Source of the DNA: Anaerotignum propionicum DSM 1682
GTDB lineage: Bacteria; Bacillota; Clostridia; Lachnospirales; Anaerotignaceae
Assembly (NCBI RefSeq): GCF_001561955.1
Contig: NZ_CP014223.1
Location: 2,418,001 to 2,482,000, forward strand
Direction of reading: 5' to 3'
Length of the DNA: 64,000 nucleotides
Shown here: one piece after another, positions 1-8,100 of the stretch
Layout of the letters: every line of letters starts with the position of its first letter
How positions within the stretch are numbered: position 1 is the first letter of the stretch
Program-made: the position numbers and the translations under genes
Notes under the pieces: model-generated
The model's database searches: none
Told to the model about the DNA's origin: nothing
The model's input: the letters and a program-made list of their open reading frames with translations, nothing else

Positions 1-348
1 TGCATCTGCCTCGGGAGCAACCTTTTCCCTTTGCAGCGTTGCCCCTGCCATATGAAAAGCCACCTGAAAGGTTTCAGCGTCATCCATGGTATCAATAGAA
101 AGCTTTGTACCTCTATCATAATTAAATGTGGCAGTTTTCCAAACCACATCAACAGAGCCGTTAGTATAACCACTGTTTCTATCATAATTGCCCAGACCGG
201 AAACACTGATTTGGGGATATAGAATTTCGTTACCGTTCCCCCCTGCTTTCATCATATTATTGTCACTGGTTAAGTCGGCAGTTACCGAAGCACTTTTGTA
301 TACCTCATCAATTAAGTTTGTATAGTTTTTTGCCAAAGCAATTCCCAT
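1..348 (-). CDS. Phage major capsid protein, N-terminal part (runs off window)
   Basis: The frame is open from an ATG at 348 to the window edge, giving 116 residues of the N-terminus; the rest lies to the left. It begins MGIALAKNYTNLIDEVYK, has a Gly/Asn-rich stretch and a segment GTKLSIDTMDDAETFQ that resembles the N-termini of Firmicutes phage capsid (coat) proteins. The role as capsid is inferred mainly from gene order: terminase, portal, scaffold, then this gene, which is the normal head-gene order of tailed phages. An AAAGGAG ribosome site lies 9 nt before the ATG. The scaffold gene ends 15 bp upstream. A frame on the other strand over the same bases is a shadow. The family assignment is from memory of similar proteins. 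Confidence 0.7.
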   Translation of the reverse strand, partial: MGIALAKNYTNLIDEVYKSASVTADLTSDNNMMKAGGNGNEILYPQISVSGLGNYDRNSGYTNGSVDVVWKTATFNYDRGTKLSIDTMDDAETFQVAFHMAGATLQREKVAPEADA

Positions 349-363
349 CGTCTATCTCTCCTT

Positions 364-912
364 TCAGTCCTTTAATGTTAATCCCATTAATGCTCTCATC
401 TTGTTTTCTTCCACTTTTGTCAAAGACACTCGGCCCATGCTGGGCATCTCAATGGGTCTATTGGGATTTAAATAATAGTTTTTGTCCTTTGTCAGCCCCT
501 CTAAAATTTCCTGATCTTCCTTGCCTTTGTTTATGTCCATGACGACAGCGTTCTGAAACTCGGCAAAAACAGCCTTTTCCGTCAACTCATCACGCCATTT
601 GTTTTCACCAACAGCCTGATCAAAACGTTTTCTCAAATAAACCTCCTGATCAGCCTCCCTTTCCTTTCGTTTGGTCTCGTCTTTTTCCGCAGCAATCTTT
701 CGCTCCAGCTCTTCCAGTCTTTGTTTAAAGTCACTTTCCTTTACAGAGGACTCCTGAAGCTGTAAAAGCTGTGCTTCTAAGCCTTTTTTTGCGCTGTTTA
801 ATGCATTAAAGTCTGCTCTCGCAACAAAATTTTTTCCGATTCCTTCGGCAATTTTCTTCTCTAGTTCTTGAGCATTCTCTAAGCCTTTCAAAGCTTCTTT
901 TAACCATTCCAT
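364..912 (-). CDS. Phage scaffolding protein (GP20/DUF4355-like)
   Basis: This 182-residue protein is highly charged and mostly helical. A coiled-coil core covers roughly residues 10-100 (runs such as ELEKKIAEG and RLEELERKIAAEKDE), and a short conserved C-terminal tail ends MRALMGLTLKD. Phage head scaffolds of the GP20/DUF4355 type look like this: a coiled coil that guides capsid assembly and a C-terminal tail that touches the coat protein. The start at 912 (MEWLKEALK) is preferred over one six codons upstream because AAGGAG lies 8 nt before it. The gene lies between the portal and capsid genes, as expected for a scaffold. Confidence 0.72.
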   Translation of the reverse strand: MEWLKEALKGLENAQELEKKIAEGIGKNFVARADFNALNSAKKGLEAQLLQLQESSVKESDFKQRLEELERKIAAEKDETKRKEREADQEVYLRKRFDQAVGENKWRDELTEKAVFAEFQNAVVMDINKGKEDQEILEGLTKDKNYYLNPNRPIEMPSMGRVSLTKVEENKMRALMGLTLKD

Positions 913-1102
913 GAATTTTTCTCCTTCCATCTCTCAATTTTTGTATTGTCATTTAGGTTCTATCCTTTTCATTCGGCCAGTCCCGATTTTGAACCGCCTC
1001 TTTTTATCCCCAGGCTAGGGTACAAAAAAAGGCCTGTTTAACGTCTATTGCCTAAAGACGAAAGAACAAAAAGAACACATTTGACCTTGGGAGCTCTGTC
1101 CC

Positions 1103-1348
1103 CTATTCCCTGCAAAGGATCATCCCTTGAACTTTTTTATTGAAAACACTATATTCTGAGATTTCATGTTTTGCATGTAATTGTTTTGATTTCTTTTCTA
1201 ATCGTTCAAGGTGTTTAGAGGAAAGCCTTAATACCTTTTAGACCAGTGTCCCATATGCCTATGCACTCTTTTTCATTATAACCGACCTCTTTTCATAAGC
1301 TTGCATCATTTTAGGAAAATCTAAAAGTCTTGTGTTTTTAATGCTCAT
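1103..1348 (-). pseudogene. Decayed short reading frame between portal and scaffold genes
   Basis: Starting from an ATG at 1348, five bases after the portal stop codon, one frame runs for 82 codons but is broken by a TAG at codon 30 and a TAA at codon 37. The part after the stops looks coding, with a charged helix KHLERLEKKSKQLHAKH, and ends in a TAG. In intact phages of this gene order a minor head or morphogenesis gene usually stands here, so this could be what remains of one, but it is far too short and I do not recognise the product. The rest of the 913-1353 gap shows no frame or signal that I can support. Confidence 0.3.
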
Positions 1349-1353
1349 CTCTC

Positions 1354-2679
1354 TTAAATTCTTTCTAATACTACATCTTGCCCTTGCCCAACTTCTTGCC
1401 TTTCTTCAATCTCTCCCAAAACCTTTTGTGCTTCGTCTGATGTCTCGTTAGGGTTCAGCCATTGCCTTAACTCAACTTTGCTTTTTACACCTAACTCCAA
1501 CGCATCCTTTAATTGCCCCCATGTTTCACTACTACTTTCTATCATCTCATAAGACCAATCAAAACGAACCCCATACGCTCCCATTGGTGCCAACTCGTAA
1601 TAATTAGCTAAAACATTACATGCATAAAGATAATCCCGCACGCCTCTCTCAACAGCATTACGAATATCACCAATTAGGGCATAGGTGTCATAAAGCCCTG
1701 CCTTAATCTCCGTGGCTGTGGCTCCTCTGCTTTCCGGTGCTGTTAGAATTCCTTTGCTTGTTCCAATACTTTTTTCCAGTAGCCCAAATAAATATTGTAA
1801 TCGCTCATAATAACTGCTATGTCGAATCTCAGGACTAAATACTTCAATCATGTCGCCATTTTCTTTGCCATGGGCGGCAAAAAACACCTTACTTGGCATA
1901 CGATATTTCCCTGTTTTGACATCCTTTTGAAACATGCGTTCATCGGCAAAAATCTTTACCTCTTTTAGCTTATACTCATCTCGAATTTGCTCAAAGCACT
2001 CAAAAATCTCGCTGATTAAACGATCACAACCATATGTAATAGGTACACCATATTCGTCCCCAAACCGTCTGTTGTCTATTGGCGATTGAAAATAGGCAAA
2101 TAAGACTCGGTCAACACCAGCAATAGCAATATCCTCAATTTCTGCCCATTGCTCAAGAAAAGCTGCATTCCCCCATTGGTCAGTAACCTTATTTGTAATA
2201 TAAAGATTTCCCCCATCCACCTGATAATCCATCCATCTGTGGTAATGTTTTTCCCCTTGTTTTACGCTATCCGCCAAAACTGTTGCTCTGGTGATGCGGT
2301 TACCTTGCTTCTCATGGATAACCATTCTTTCTTGAGACAACACATCAAATTGAATAATCCCAAGTCTAACATATGGAACAACAATGCATCCCCCTGTTCC
2401 CAACATGCGAGAAATAACTCGCTTCATCCTATCCCAAACTTCAATCAAACACTGATCCAGAAAGGCCACTCTCCCATTATTCCCGGAAACATCAGCAGTG
2501 CTTTCGTTCAAGGCGAGGGTAGAAAGCTTGTTAGCAAAGATTGCAGTAAGATTCAGCTCATCCGCTGCCTCATATTTCTGGGTGAAGGCCATATTCTCCT
2601 TCATCTGTTCCCCCGTTGTATTTGTTTTAGTGATACCAAAAATCCGCATAATATATTCCCAAACTATTTTAAGCATCAT
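1354..2679 (-). CDS. Phage portal protein
   Basis: This 441-residue protein would form the ring at one vertex of the phage head through which DNA passes. Its length is usual for siphovirus portals of the A118/SPP1 kind. Visible features fit a portal: an N-terminal segment with TAIFANKLSTLALN, a middle beta-rich part, and a C-terminal helical part ending in an acidic tail. The track frame begins further upstream, but the ATG at 2679 has GGTGGGAA just before it, so I choose that start; it overlaps the terminase stop by 11 bp, typical of translational coupling in phage head operons. Position right after the large terminase supports the call. The exact portal family is uncertain. Confidence 0.82.
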   Translation of the reverse strand: MMLKIVWEYIMRIFGITKTNTTGEQMKENMAFTQKYEAADELNLTAIFANKLSTLALNESTADVSGNNGRVAFLDQCLIEVWDRMKRVISRMLGTGGCIVVPYVRLGIIQFDVLSQERMVIHEKQGNRITRATVLADSVKQGEKHYHRWMDYQVDGGNLYITNKVTDQWGNAAFLEQWAEIEDIAIAGVDRVLFAYFQSPIDNRRFGDEYGVPITYGCDRLISEIFECFEQIRDEYKLKEVKIFADERMFQKDVKTGKYRMPSKVFFAAHGKENGDMIEVFSPEIRHSSYYERLQYLFGLLEKSIGTSKGILTAPESRGATATEIKAGLYDTYALIGDIRNAVERGVRDYLYACNVLANYYELAPMGAYGVRFDWSYEMIESSSETWGQLKDALELGVKSKVELRQWLNPNETSDEAQKVLGEIEERQEVGQGQDVVLERI

Positions 2680-3889
2680 AATTTCCCACCAATCTATATA
2701 TGTTGTATTCAAAACTATACTCATCAGCATCCAAAATATCTATGTCACTGCTGCCATTGTCCAATCGCTTGTCCTCTAAAAACTGATTATCCCAAACTGC
2801 TGTAGAAAGTCCCCTCACAAGGTCGTCGCACTCCCCCTTCACAATATGAAACCGCTTCCCACCCATAAGCAATAAGGTACAACGTATCCTGTCGTTAATC
2901 GGTCGCTTAATGCTGTTGTAAATTGGATATGTGGTATGTTGACGATAGCTGTTTATCATGGTCTGTTCAGCACTATCACAATAAATGCCATTGGGATATC
3001 CATAGTCCCGAATAATGCCCTCCACAAAATCAATCAGCTCCTTTTCCAACGAATAAAAACTCATACCCGTTGCCGGAATGCTCTTTGCCCGCAATTTGTA
3101 TACATGGTTATCAAAAGAAATTCCTGTGGCAACAAATGCATGGTTTGATTTGTTTCCTCCAAAATCATGTCCAATGCCAATATAGTCAAATCCCCTGGGC
3201 AAATCATCCTTAGAAACCAAATATTTTTCAGGATTATCGGCGAATTCCTTGTAAATCAGCCCCTCTGCCAATGCCCATTTACCTAATATGTATCTGTCAT
3301 ATAAAACTGTACCCCGATATTCTTTTTTCAAGTTTTCTACAAAATCGTTGCTCAAAAATGGATTGTCCTCCAAAATATAATTTTGCAAATAAATATCTGC
3401 ATCACTTTGTAAAAACTGATAAAACCAATGGTTTGGGCTTTCCGGATTGCAAGTGCCATCAAAACAGCTGTAGGGCTTGTCCAGTCGGCTTTTCAACATA
3501 TGAAAAACGTCTTGATGCCAAGTTACTATTTCATCCCCATAGCAATATTTGATGCTTGCCCCTCGAATTCTGTCTACTTGATTCTCCCTGCCTGCCCCCA
3601 AACAATAGCATTTTTCTCCAAAAAGCATTGCCGTGTTATCTGAGTGTATATCTGACACCAGTGCAGGCGTAAAAATTTTCTGTAATGGCTCAATAATATT
3701 TCTTTGCAGTGTCCCTTTTGTATTGCCCAAAATCACCACAAGACCCGATTTTCCTCTTACCGCTCGAATTCTTCTGGGAATCATATAATAATCCAAATAC
3801 GTCTTGCCTGAACGCGTTGCTCCCGATTTGATATTCCAGCGGCAGTTGGCTTCATTCCAATATTCCTTTTGCTTACTGCTTAGCTGCAT
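2669..3889 (-). CDS. Phage terminase large subunit (PBSX-type)
   Basis: This 406-residue protein is the DNA-packaging motor: an ATPase that drives DNA into the prohead and a nuclease that cuts the concatemer. A Walker A loop GATRSGKT is at residues 23-30 and an acidic Walker B-like end (KYCYGDEI) near residue 115. The C-terminal RNase H-like nuclease has acidic positions in GIGHDFGG (about 238) and YCDSAE (about 302). Length and layout match the PBSX/terminase_3 family. It overlaps the small subunit gene by 17 bp and the portal gene by 11 bp, so the three are translated as a block. The key residues look intact. Confidence 0.92.
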   Translation of the reverse strand: MQLSSKQKEYWNEANCRWNIKSGATRSGKTYLDYYMIPRRIRAVRGKSGLVVILGNTKGTLQRNIIEPLQKIFTPALVSDIHSDNTAMLFGEKCYCLGAGRENQVDRIRGASIKYCYGDEIVTWHQDVFHMLKSRLDKPYSCFDGTCNPESPNHWFYQFLQSDADIYLQNYILEDNPFLSNDFVENLKKEYRGTVLYDRYILGKWALAEGLIYKEFADNPEKYLVSKDDLPRGFDYIGIGHDFGGNKSNHAFVATGISFDNHVYKLRAKSIPATGMSFYSLEKELIDFVEGIIRDYGYPNGIYCDSAEQTMINSYRQHTTYPIYNSIKRPINDRIRCTLLLMGGKRFHIVKGECDDLVRGLSTAVWDNQFLEDKRLDNGSSDIDILDADEYSFEYNIYRLVGNYDA

Positions 3890-4331
3890 TGTTTATCCCC
3901 TCCAAAATACCATCTAACTTCTCATAAATTTGTATATCATATTCTTCTCTCGTTTTGTCAGCCCACCCTTGAAAATTATTGGTCAATGTAAATTTTGCCC
4001 CCTGTAATCCGTCCTTGTCATACAGCCGCTCCTCAGCGTATCCCTCTAGCATCAGCCGGGCTTGGGCAACAACCTCGGCATATTTTCCTTTGTATTCTAA
4101 AAAATCCTTTCTGCTTAAAAAGCCGAGAGAACAAGCAAGACCGGAAACAGTCGGTGGCCTTGCTCCAACCATAGTGGGCTCACCATTCTTTTGATAAACC
4201 ACACTTCCATTTTCATCCTGTAATGGCTCCCCTTTGCACATTTTAAAATAATCTTGCATCAGCCCTTCCACCATTTCCTTATTTTCGTATTGCGGCATAC
4301 CTTTTCTATCCCATTTCGGCATGAAAAACAT
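3873..4331 (-). CDS. Phage terminase small subunit / DNA-packaging protein
   Basis: This protein of about 152 residues stands directly before the large terminase, where the DNA-recognition subunit of the packaging motor normally lies. It contains VSGLACSLGFLSRKDFLEY, which fits the helix-turn-helix start of the small terminase family common in Clostridia prophages, and a C-terminal helix that overlaps the next gene. The start at 4331 (MFFMPKWDRKG) is chosen over 4367 because G-rich ribosome-site sequence lies just ahead; an ATG at 4322 is also possible. Upstream there is no phage replication or lysogeny gene within the window, so the module appears to begin here. Confidence 0.78.
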   Translation of the reverse strand: MFFMPKWDRKGMPQYENKEMVEGLMQDYFKMCKGEPLQDENGSVVYQKNGEPTMVGARPPTVSGLACSLGFLSRKDFLEYKGKYAEVVAQARLMLEGYAEERLYDKDGLQGAKFTLTNNFQGWADKTREEYDIQIYEKLDGILEGINNAAKQ

Positions 4332-4568
4332 CACCCTCTTCCCCCCAGAAAAGTATTGCAATAACACAACTACTTTTCCAAATTGATTCTTAATATTTTT
4401 CCTCTGAGGTAAAATTTTTTCTCATATTAAACAATTAATAATCACATGTAAAATAGAATCCCCTACATATGTTCTCGATGTAGAAAAACCAATACTATAA
4501 ACAGAGCCATGGGATACAAATCCCATCTCAAGGGAAGTGTGCAGAGAACTCTGCCTTCTATGAAAATA

Positions 4569-4588
4569 GGGCATCCTTTTGGATGCCC
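4569..4588 (-). terminator. Hairpin after the 46-residue small gene
   Basis: GGGCATCC and GGATGCCC form an eight-pair stem with a four-base loop, six bases after the stop of the small gene read on the minus strand. The following bases TATTTTCAT give a weak T-run. It probably ends that transcript and shields the phage genes from it. Confidence 0.65.
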
Positions 4589-4593
4589 TATAC

Positions 4594-4734
4594 TTATCTT
4601 TTGGTGTTTGGACCCATTCCCTCTTTCACCGAGTTGTGAGTATCATTTTGATTCTGAACCTTTTGAGACGTTGTTTCATTGTTGAATTTATTTTTACTTC
4701 TTTGTTCTTCTTGTCTTTTCTGATTTTTTTCCAT
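4594..4734 (-). CDS. Small hydrophilic protein of unknown function (46 residues)
   Basis: A short frame starts MEKNQKRQEEQRSKNK and ends GMGPNTKR. GAGGTGGG stands a few bases before the ATG, and a strong hairpin follows the stop. It is rich in Lys, Arg, Gln and Asn and has no hydrophobic segment. In size, charge and its NTKR end it resembles minor small acid-soluble spore proteins such as SspL, but the likeness is in composition only and I cannot claim homology. It lies 65 bp from a second small gene on the same strand, and the two may be expressed together. Confidence 0.55.
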   Translation of the reverse strand: MEKNQKRQEEQRSKNKFNNETTSQKVQNQNDTHNSVKEGMGPNTKR

Positions 4735-4799
4735 AAACCCACCTCAATAGAATATTAATTTTTAGCTTTTTCTAAATTCATATTTTGATACAATAAAAA

Positions 4800-4955
4800 T
4801 TAATTGATTCTACCGGCTTTTTCATGTCCATGTTTTGCTTTCCCTTGAATTTCAGGAACAGGGGGTGCATCATTTTTGGGAAATTTTGTCTTGTGATTGC
4901 TCTCTGTTCCGTGGGGTTCTTCTGGGTTTGGTCTTCTCATACCTGCTTTAGCCAT
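4800..4955 (-). CDS. Small basic protein of unknown function (51 residues)
   Basis: The frame starts MAKAGMRRPNPEEPHGTESN and ends GHEKAGRIN, with GAGGTGAG ahead of the ATG. The protein is hydrophilic, rich in Pro, Gly, Lys and His, and has no membrane segment. It has the look of a compact conserved clostridial protein, possibly spore-associated, but I cannot name the family. The organised ribosome site and the biased codon content argue that it is real. It is the first gene of a two-gene set with the 46-residue protein. Confidence 0.6.
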   Translation of the reverse strand: MAKAGMRRPNPEEPHGTESNHKTKFPKNDAPPVPEIQGKAKHGHEKAGRIN

Positions 4956-5483
4956 TTTTCTCACCTCGAAGATATTTTCTCAAAAAAGCTTTAAAAGGAT
5001 ACAGGAAAGAATTTCCCACTTAAACAATTCCAAACTTGCCATGCTATTACTATAACATGGGGAAATGTTACCTTTGTCCAAAAATACAAAAAAAGCTAAA
5101 AAACTACAGGGATGAGATGTCTATAATTCTGGCAGTTTAAAAAAATATCTACCACCAGTCCAAAAGCCTCTTATAGAGAACTTTGATCAACCGAATTTAA
5201 GACTTTTTTCGATTTCATAGGATAATATTCCTCATTCATATACACAACTCATAGGAATTGCTCCAAATTCCTCTTAACAAAAGTATATTTCTCAAAAAAA
5301 GCCTATGATTGCTAATAACACTATGACCAATATCTTCTATATAACGAATTATTTTTGCTATCTCCAAATGCTCTGTAATTTATTGAAGCAATCCCCTGGT
5401 CAGGCACATTGAAGTTCTACTTCCAAAAGTTTCTTCTGCTCATTTATACCTATTTTAAACTTTTCAATACTCTCCTTTTTGTA
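4956..5483. other. Gene-poor spacer
   Basis: This AT-rich stretch of over 500 bp has no frame with a ribosome site and no clear hairpin. It separates the phage module and the two small genes from the small-RNA candidate. I see nothing in it that I can name; no att-like repeat was recognised. Confidence 0.5.
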
Positions 5484-5625
5484 GTAAAAAAACAACTGCC
5501 TTTCGGCAGTCGAATTTGGGAGTGGGATAAGGCTTTTACACCCTTCCCTTAATAAACCAACGGAAGAGGGACTTTCGTCGATTTATTTATGGAAACATAT
5601 ATTAAAAATGTTTCATCTATGTTAT
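5484..5625 (-). ncRNA. Candidate small RNA with intrinsic terminator
   Basis: Read on the minus strand, a TATAAT hexamer (5637 to 5632) is followed by about 140 bases with three predicted hairpins and no credible frame. The first pairs GAAACAT with ATGTTTC. The second pairs CCCTCTTCC with GGAAGGG around a 14-base loop, with one bulge. A C-rich single-stranded segment CCCACTCCC follows. The last hairpin, ACTGCC-GAAA-GGCAGT, is followed by seven T residues and is a clear intrinsic terminator. No -35 box of good quality was found. The next gene upstream on this strand is more than 12 kb away in transcription terms, so the terminator is not simply the end of a neighbouring gene. Identity unknown. 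Confidence 0.45.
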
Positions 5626-5851
5626 GAGTTAATTATACACAACAAAGACCTAAAAGAAACGTAAATAAAGTGTTAAGGATTCTACCCATACTACACATTG
5701 TAGCCTACTATTCCCCTATAAATTACAAGATTTCTATTTGGGGCAAACAGCTTCAAATCAAATTTCCAATGCTTTTCTAACTCCCATTTTGCCATTGCTT
5801 CGCTTACACATTGCTTTATATTGAGAAATGTTTTAAATAAATAAAACCACA

Positions 5852-6799
5852 CTATATAAGCCCCAGTCCTCGAAGAATATAAATAAAAAAGAATAATGTA
5901 AATGCCGAAAAAATCATAGAATAGATCAAAAAATCCCCAGCTAATTCATAGTCTGCATCAAATTGTATCGCCATTTGGTAATTGGTAATTGCAGTAGGTG
6001 CCGAAACAAAAATAAAAACAGGAATTAAATCTGTTCCTCTTAAGCCAAGAAAATAAACCGCAGGGAATAAAAAAATAGCAGGCATAATAACTAATTTAGT
6101 AATTAAACCTATCACCAGTACTCTCAAATTTTTCTTAGCTGAGCGAAATTCAAATTGGCCCCCTAGGAAAAGGAACGCCAGTGGTGTTGCCATTTTCGCA
6201 ACGTCTCCTCCAGCAGTATGTAAAAAACCAGGCATAGGAAGCTTCAAGAGATAAAAAAACATTCCCATAATGACGCCCCATATTATCGGATTTTTCAACG
6301 CATTCAGAAAGGCCTTTTTTGCACTGGGCTTTTCACCCATATCCGTAAAAGCTGAATAAACAAACACACCCATTGTATTTAAAATAGGCAAAGTGGCCGC
6401 CATAATTGAAGTCGCCAAAGCTACACTTTGGGCACCCCCCAAACTTTTGGAAAAAGGCAGACCATACAGCATAAAATTTCCTCTGTACATGCACTGTATC
6501 ATAACGCCGATTTTACGGCGATCTTTTACTAATTTAGGTATCAGCGGAGTCAGAACTCCAACAGAAATTAAGATTACACCAATACAAAAAAAGATAATCT
6601 TAAGATAAGTAAAATCAATGTTTTTAGCATCATATAAATTAAAAAATACCAACAGCGGGAACAATACATTAAAACACAAGGCATTTCCTTTTCCAATAAA
6701 ATCTTCTGTCAAAACACCCTTGCGTCTCAACAGATATCCAAAAATAACTATACTGAAGGATGGTGCAACTGCATTAAAAGCAAATAAAAGATTTTCCAC
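5852..6799 (-). CDS. AEC-family transporter (auxin efflux carrier type permease)
   Basis: This 315-residue membrane protein has about ten hydrophobic segments in the 5+5 layout of the AEC family, with a cytoplasmic break near residues 150-165. These carriers move organic anions such as malate, malonate or lactate, or auxin in plants; the substrate here cannot be read from the sequence. The start is a GTG at 6799 with AAGGGG about 9 bases upstream. An ATG just before it is in another frame. It follows the metallo-hydrolase gene by 18 bp on the same strand and is probably its operon partner. The 5626-5851 strip downstream holds no gene. Confidence 0.85.
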   Translation of the reverse strand: MENLLFAFNAVAPSFSIVIFGYLLRRKGVLTEDFIGKGNALCFNVLFPLLVFFNLYDAKNIDFTYLKIIFFCIGVILISVGVLTPLIPKLVKDRRKIGVMIQCMYRGNFMLYGLPFSKSLGGAQSVALATSIMAATLPILNTMGVFVYSAFTDMGEKPSAKKAFLNALKNPIIWGVIMGMFFYLLKLPMPGFLHTAGGDVAKMATPLAFLFLGGQFEFRSAKKNLRVLVIGLITKLVIMPAIFLFPAVYFLGLRGTDLIPVFIFVSAPTAITNYQMAIQFDADYELAGDFLIYSMIFSAFTLFFFIYILRGLGLI

Positions 6800-6817
6800 C
6801 CATAAACCCCTTCTTTC

Positions 6818-7570
6818 TTAAAAGGACAGGTTTTGCCCACTTTGGTTCCAGATTATAATCTCTTCCCCTTCTTCTCTGTACTTTTCAACATCTCTTTGTG
6901 CCATTTTGTAATACATAAAGCGATCGTCCTCAGGAGATGGCAAATGATAAATAATAACTTTTTTCACTTTCATGATTTCTCGCAATATTCTTCTTCCCTT
7001 TGGATGATTAAAAAAAATAGGCGTTACAAAAGCAATGTCCGCACTAAAATCCTTTTCCTGGACAAAGTCTTCTTCATAATAATCCACATCTGATAAAAAT
7101 GCTAATCTAATACCATCTAAATCCAATCGAAAGCATTGATTTGGAATGTCATAGTACTTTTTATCCACATGTCTTGTGGTAAAAATCTTTAGCTTAATGC
7201 CTTGTTCCAAGACCGCCTCATTGTTTAAATCAAAGGCAATTCTCCTATCGGCATATTCCACTTCAGCCGCCGCCAAACCATGGGTATCATCAACAGGGGG
7301 AAAACAAATTCCCTTAACCTTATTTGCAGCCATATACTCCATAAAATACGGCGTATAAAAGTGGTCATAATGAGAATGTGAAAAAAGCAAATAATCTACA
7401 TTTGCTAATTCTCCCTTCCCCTTTTTCATTAACTCCCAAGCCCATTCAGGCAAATCTGTAAAATTCTTTCCCAAATCCTTATAAAGTCCATCCAATAATA
7501 TCCTAACCCCTTTATGAAACACAATCACGCCAGCATTCGATACCAAAACGGCATAGCTTTTTTGTTCCAT
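6818..7570 (-). CDS. Metallo-beta-lactamase-fold hydrolase
   Basis: This 250-residue protein shows the metal-binding signature SHSHYDH at residues 64-70, further histidine and aspartate positions at TTRHVD (about 151) and LSDVDY (about 179), and a late histidine in IIYHLPSP (about 225). It therefore should be a cytoplasmic di-metal hydrolase of the UlaG-like branch, with no signal peptide. The substrate is unknown. It is the first gene of a likely two-gene operon with the AEC permease, so a role on an imported or exported organic acid derivative is conceivable, but this is inference. A strong hairpin lies about 40 bp before its start. Confidence 0.85.
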   Translation of the reverse strand: MEQKSYAVLVSNAGVIVFHKGVRILLDGLYKDLGKNFTDLPEWAWELMKKGKGELANVDYLLFSHSHYDHFYTPYFMEYMAANKVKGICFPPVDDTHGLAAAEVEYADRRIAFDLNNEAVLEQGIKLKIFTTRHVDKKYYDIPNQCFRLDLDGIRLAFLSDVDYYEEDFVQEKDFSADIAFVTPIFFNHPKGRRILREIMKVKKVIIYHLPSPEDDRFMYYKMAQRDVEKYREEGEEIIIWNQSGQNLSF

Positions 7571-7607
7571 AAAATATCCTCCAAATCATTTTATCATTTT
7601 TATAAGA

Positions 7608-7626
7608 AAGGCGGCTAATAGCCGCC
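7608..7626 (-). terminator. GC-rich hairpin before the hydrolase gene
   Basis: AGGCGGCT and AGCCGCCT pair over eight bases around a tiny loop, followed on the minus strand by TTCTTAT. It lies about 40 bp upstream of the hydrolase start codon and 475 bp after the PPC gene. It could end a transcript coming through from the PPC gene or act in a leader of the hydrolase operon. Confidence 0.55.
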
Positions 7627-8100
7627 TCAGACAGTCAACAAAGTTATTTTATGTAGCGAAAAGGCTTGGAAAACAAAGGGCCTCCCAAAGCACTTCCCTG
7701 TATAGGCTTTGATCATCTACAAAAACAAGTAGCTTTCAGGCCTCTTGGTATACCGCTCGTTTGTTTTCTCAGTATGCTCCATCAATTAAAATTTTAGGCG
7801 TTGTCTAAACCCACTTGCTTTTTAAAAAGAAAGACCAATTTGATTGAAAACGCTTTTTAAATGTTTACATGGGGAAAAACATATTGGCAAAGAAGTCATG
7901 GCAATGGGTACTTTTGTTTATCAAAATAATCCAAAGCCTCTAACAGGTTACTAGAACAGCGCCCTAAATTTTAACGGAAAGGAAGCAATAAAAGCACTTA
8001 CCTTTCAATCTAAAAAAACAATCCAAACTCAAAATCTTATTGTAATCTACGCAAGGGATAGTAACCCCGCCTAATTTTCCCAATAAATTATTCGTCCTGC
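7627..8100. other. Spacer of 474 bp without a supported gene
   Basis: Between the PPC gene and the hydrolase hairpin there are only short broken frames on the minus strand (for example one beginning at 7782 and stopping after 21 codons). No T-box core, known riboswitch core or good promoter was recognised. It may hold a long leader or remnants of a lost gene. Confidence 0.4.

Noticed and set aside
2149-2805. 218-codon open frame on the plus strand over the portal gene
   Set aside because: It is the antisense shadow of the portal frame, with low-complexity Cys/His-rich content and no ribosome site.
7627-8100. Pseudogene or T-box in the spacer before the hydrolase
   Set aside because: Short open stretches exist on the minus strand but could not be joined into one convincing frame, and no T-box sequence is present; described only as a spacer.
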